Position numbers and translations under genes: made by a program. A stretch of DNA of 64,000 nt from Bombyx mori (taxonomy: Eukaryota; Arthropoda; Insecta; Lepidoptera; Bombycidae): NCBI RefSeq assembly GCF_030269925.1, contig NC_085116.1, forward strand, positions 7,130,001 to 7,194,000, read 5' to 3'. How positions within the stretch are numbered: the stretch's first letter is position 1; the number at the start of each line of letters is the position of its first letter. Positions 61,721-64,000 of this stretch are shown here, in pieces. Under the pieces are notes generated by a model. It did no database searches and was not told where the DNA came from. It worked only from the letters and a program-made list of their open reading frames with translations.

Positions 61721-62124
61721 ATGTATTTAGTATTTGTATTTAGTGACTACATTTTTTTAAACTTGAATAACAAGTGACTCGCTACCTGGGCGTTTTAAGC
61801 GTGTTTTATGTGGAAATAATATAGTTATTTGGAGATGTTTAACGACCGTGGGATGATCTTTCACCGAGCGGGTGATATTGCTCGGTAGAACGACGGTCCG
61901 AATGTTGTTATTCGGTATTTGTATACATATATGAAGACTTAACTTGAAAATGTCATAGGCACTTGAAAGTGTCATAGTACACACACAAATTTTAATTTAA
62001 CAGAGCGAAACGTAACCGGGCGTTAGTCGATGCGGGTAGGCTCTGACAGCTGACTGAAGTCAGCGCGGTGCTGTACGCGGACGACGACGTACGGCCCGAC
62101 GGGCCTGTCACCGGTCACCGGTAG

Positions 62125-62364
62125 TTTTCCAATTACAGCACAAAAGCGCATTATGCGACTAATGCTCAACGTTGAATGTTTCAACTACAGCAACGATCCA
62201 GCACTCTCAAAAGTAATGCTCTCGCGTGATACTCGCAATCGATACCGACTCAGTGACAGAAAATTGACAAGTGTTTTTTCTTTAAGTTGGTATTGATCGA
62301 AATTTTGTTTATATTATGTTGAGCATTATGCCGCATAATGCGCTCTTGTGCTGTAATTGGAAAA
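62125..62364. mobile_element. MITE with 46-base terminal inverted repeats, between SKI3 and RTTN
   Basis: The left end (TTTTCCAATTACAGCACAAA, then AGCGCATTATGCG, to CTCAAC) is matched in reverse by 62318-62364 with only about three differences. It is 240 bases with no ORF. It lies 187 bases upstream of the RTTN ATG. Confidence 0.82.
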
Positions 62365-62550
62365 CAGGGATAGTAACTCTATGATCGAGCAGTATGGGCT
62401 TAGATCCCCTTGCCTTTCCGAATAAGGAAAAATTATACAAAAAAAAACTCTATGATCGAATCACATAAGTAAACAAGTTTGTTTTTGATTTTCATATTTA
62501 AAAAAAGTGCGCTGAATTGTTTGCATAAAAAAATAATTCCACCCTTGAAC

Positions 62551-62593
62551 ATGAGTAAACCTGAGATTATAATTAATTACATTCAGAAGCTTA
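62551..62593 (+). CDS. RTTN: RTTN exon 1
   Basis: The ATG at 62551, 14 codons plus 1 base, then the donor GTAAGT. Without splicing the frame would stop at 62661, so the intron is needed for a sensible product. Confidence 0.8.
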
Positions 62594-63430
62594 GTAAGTA
62601 TGTGCCCATTATAGAATATATAAAGAATACTAATTTGGAACGCCGGTTACGTTTAAAATGATTTTATATAAATATCAGTTTAGGCCCATAAAACAATGTT
62701 TTAGGACATCCAATAAAAGAGATTCGTGAACGCTCTCTTCAATCATTAAAATCCAAATTCAAGTTGGGATGGGAGTTCGATGATGAGATTTCGGGAACCA
62801 GGTTTCTATTGGAATCCTTAATGGAATGGTTCAATGACGAGAAACCGCTTCTACAGCGAGAAGCTTTAGATTTGCTACACTCAGTAATAAAGGTAACAAA
62901 TTAATATTTTTTATTTTTTATTTTTATTGCTTAGATGTGTGGACGAGCTCACAGCCCACTTGGTGTTAAGTGGTTACTGGAGCCCATAGACATCTACAAT
63001 GTAAATGCGCCACACACCTTGAGATATAGTTCTAAGGTCTCAGTATAGTCACAACGGCTGCCCCACCCTTCAAACCGAAACACATTACTGCTTCACGGCA
63101 GAAATAGGCGGGGCGGTGGTACCTACCCGTGCGGACTCACAAGAGGTCCCACCACCAGTAAGTACCACCAATAATACATATGTAGTTGTCAAGGCCAATT
63201 CTTGACTATGTTTTTAAAAATGTGTCTTTTCAGACAAAATCTGGGACATACATCGTACAAGAAACAGGCTTAAACAATTTGGTTACAAAAATACAGAAAT
63301 TTAAAGATAAAATAGATAAGGATGCATTAAATATCTATGAAGACATTATGGAGAGTCTGACCTTCTTAAACACAGTGTCTTCAGAAGAAAATTTGAATAT
63401 TCCAAGACTAAGTTTATCTGAAGAAATGAG
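62551..63430 (+). CDS. RTTN: Rotatin, first three coding exons (gene runs off the right edge)
   Basis: Rotatin (Drosophila Ana3) is a large armadillo-repeat protein needed for centriole assembly and cilia. Exons: 62551-62593, 62705-62892 and 63234-63430. Splice sites are GT-AG and phases join. The protein starts MSKPEIIINYIQKL, then RHPIKEIRERSLQSLKSKF, FLLESLMEWF and LLQREALDLLHSVIK. This parallels the vertebrate N-terminal pattern IRKLGH..EIRERAL...LLEWF. Exon 3 continues KSGTYIVQETGLNNL, then KDALNIYEDIMESL. The whole protein is about 2,000 aa, so only about 5-10% is here. A Bm1 SINE sits in intron 2. No later exon is recognised before 64,000. Confidence 0.85.
62705..62892 (+). CDS. RTTN: RTTN exon 2
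   Basis: Acceptor GTTTTAG, 2 bases plus 62 codons, donor GTAACA in phase 0. It carries the conserved HPIKEIRERSLQSL block of the rotatin N-terminal domain. Confidence 0.88.
62909..63161 (-). repeat. Bm1 SINE in RTTN intron 2
   Basis: Minus-sense body from a T-rich run to CCCACCACCAGTAAG; it fills much of this 341-base intron. A short SINE scrap (TTTCTGCCGTGAAGCAG) is also at about 63921. Confidence 0.9.
63234..63430 (+). CDS. RTTN: RTTN exon 3
   Basis: Acceptor TTTTCAG, 65 codons plus 2 bases, donor GTGAAG. Reading through the donor meets TGA at once, which supports a splice here. Confidence 0.8.
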
Positions 63431-64000
63431 GTGAAGTGCTTTATTACCATATAGTAATTTCTTGTTTATAATGCATTCCATGCTAATTTTTCGAATGGTA
63501 ACCACTTTCTGTGAATGATTCTGAGTGGTAAAAGGTTGCCGACATAACTCTTCTACAGCAAAAAAACAGGATGAATTGATAACCTTTTAGAAGTTAGTTA
63601 ATGATAGGGTTATTTCTGACTGTAATAAGAGCCAAACCCCAGGCAAAACTATTATAAAATTACTAACACATTTTTATGTCCCAAATTGAACGAAGTTAAT
63701 CCAATTGTAAAAGATGGTAATAAATTAATGATGCATTTAATATTACCATAAGTGTACGATATGCAGACGGCTCCCCACTCTTTTGTAGAGAGCTTACGAC
63801 TTGTGCAGATTACTATAATTTTGTTCAAAAGTAGGCTTTTATTCTTAATATCACTAGATGTTATTTTCTTCTAAGATACTATTCATTCAGTTCAGGTTAG
63901 ATATCACCACACAGATGATTTCTGCCGTGAAGCAGTAATGCATTCCAGTTGATGATGATCTCAGGCAATGATCTCAGGCAGCTAAACTAAACTAACTAGC
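63431..64000. other. RTTN intron 3 (start)
   Basis: No exon recognised; a Bm1 scrap at about 63918-63945 (TTTCTGCCGTGAAGCAGTAA). Confidence 0.5.

Overview
The window is nuclear DNA of a silkworm-type moth, most likely Bombyx mori or a close relative. About twenty pieces of one tRNA-derived SINE, matching the Bombyx Bm1 family, are spread over it. There are also Helitron-like pieces, 3' ends of non-LTR retrotransposons and a DD37D (maT/Bmmar1-like) mariner. Genes are split by GT-AG introns, introns are AT-rich, and the proteins match animal families.

Layout. (1) From the left edge to about 24.2 kb, on the minus strand, lies the N-terminal half of Kidins220/ARMS. I could place 15 coding exons whose splice phases all fit, giving 884 codons from the proposed ATG at 24,207. 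They encode the ankyrin-repeat region, the KAP P-loop NTPase with Walker A and Walker B, and four membrane segments. The 3' half lies beyond position 1. (2) From 24.2 to 46.4 kb there is mostly long intron and mobile DNA, but three separate minus-strand open exons (26.1, 30.2 and 46.4 kb) each begin with ATG and can end in phase 0, the phase needed to join the first ankyrin exon. I read them as candidate alternative first exons. (3) From 50.1 to 57.2 kb, on the plus strand, is a complete six-exon METTL1 gene (tRNA m7G46 methyltransferase, 236 aa). Its fourth intron carries a broken RTE-type LINE that keeps an open ORF1. (4) From 57.5 to 61.3 kb, on the minus strand, is an intronless 1,275-codon TPR gene, SKI3/TTC37 (SKIC3), of the cytoplasmic Ski complex, convergent with METTL1. 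(5) From 62.55 kb to the right edge, on the plus strand, are the first three coding exons of rotatin (RTTN; Drosophila ana3), divergent from SKI3.

The genes do not form a pathway. METTL1 and SKI3 both concern RNA (tRNA modification; exosome-linked mRNA decay), but their adjacency need not be functional. The rest of the window is a record of transposition: SINEs inserted within tens of bases of Kidins220 splice sites, two fold-back MITEs, a LINE insertion with a 12-bp target duplication, a mariner with one stop and one frameshift, and several inverted pairs of repeats. I found no CRISPR array, operon or undescribed defence system. The most worthwhile leads are the multiple phase-compatible first exons of Kidins220, the repeat elements with unusual structure, and SINE tails beside splice acceptors.
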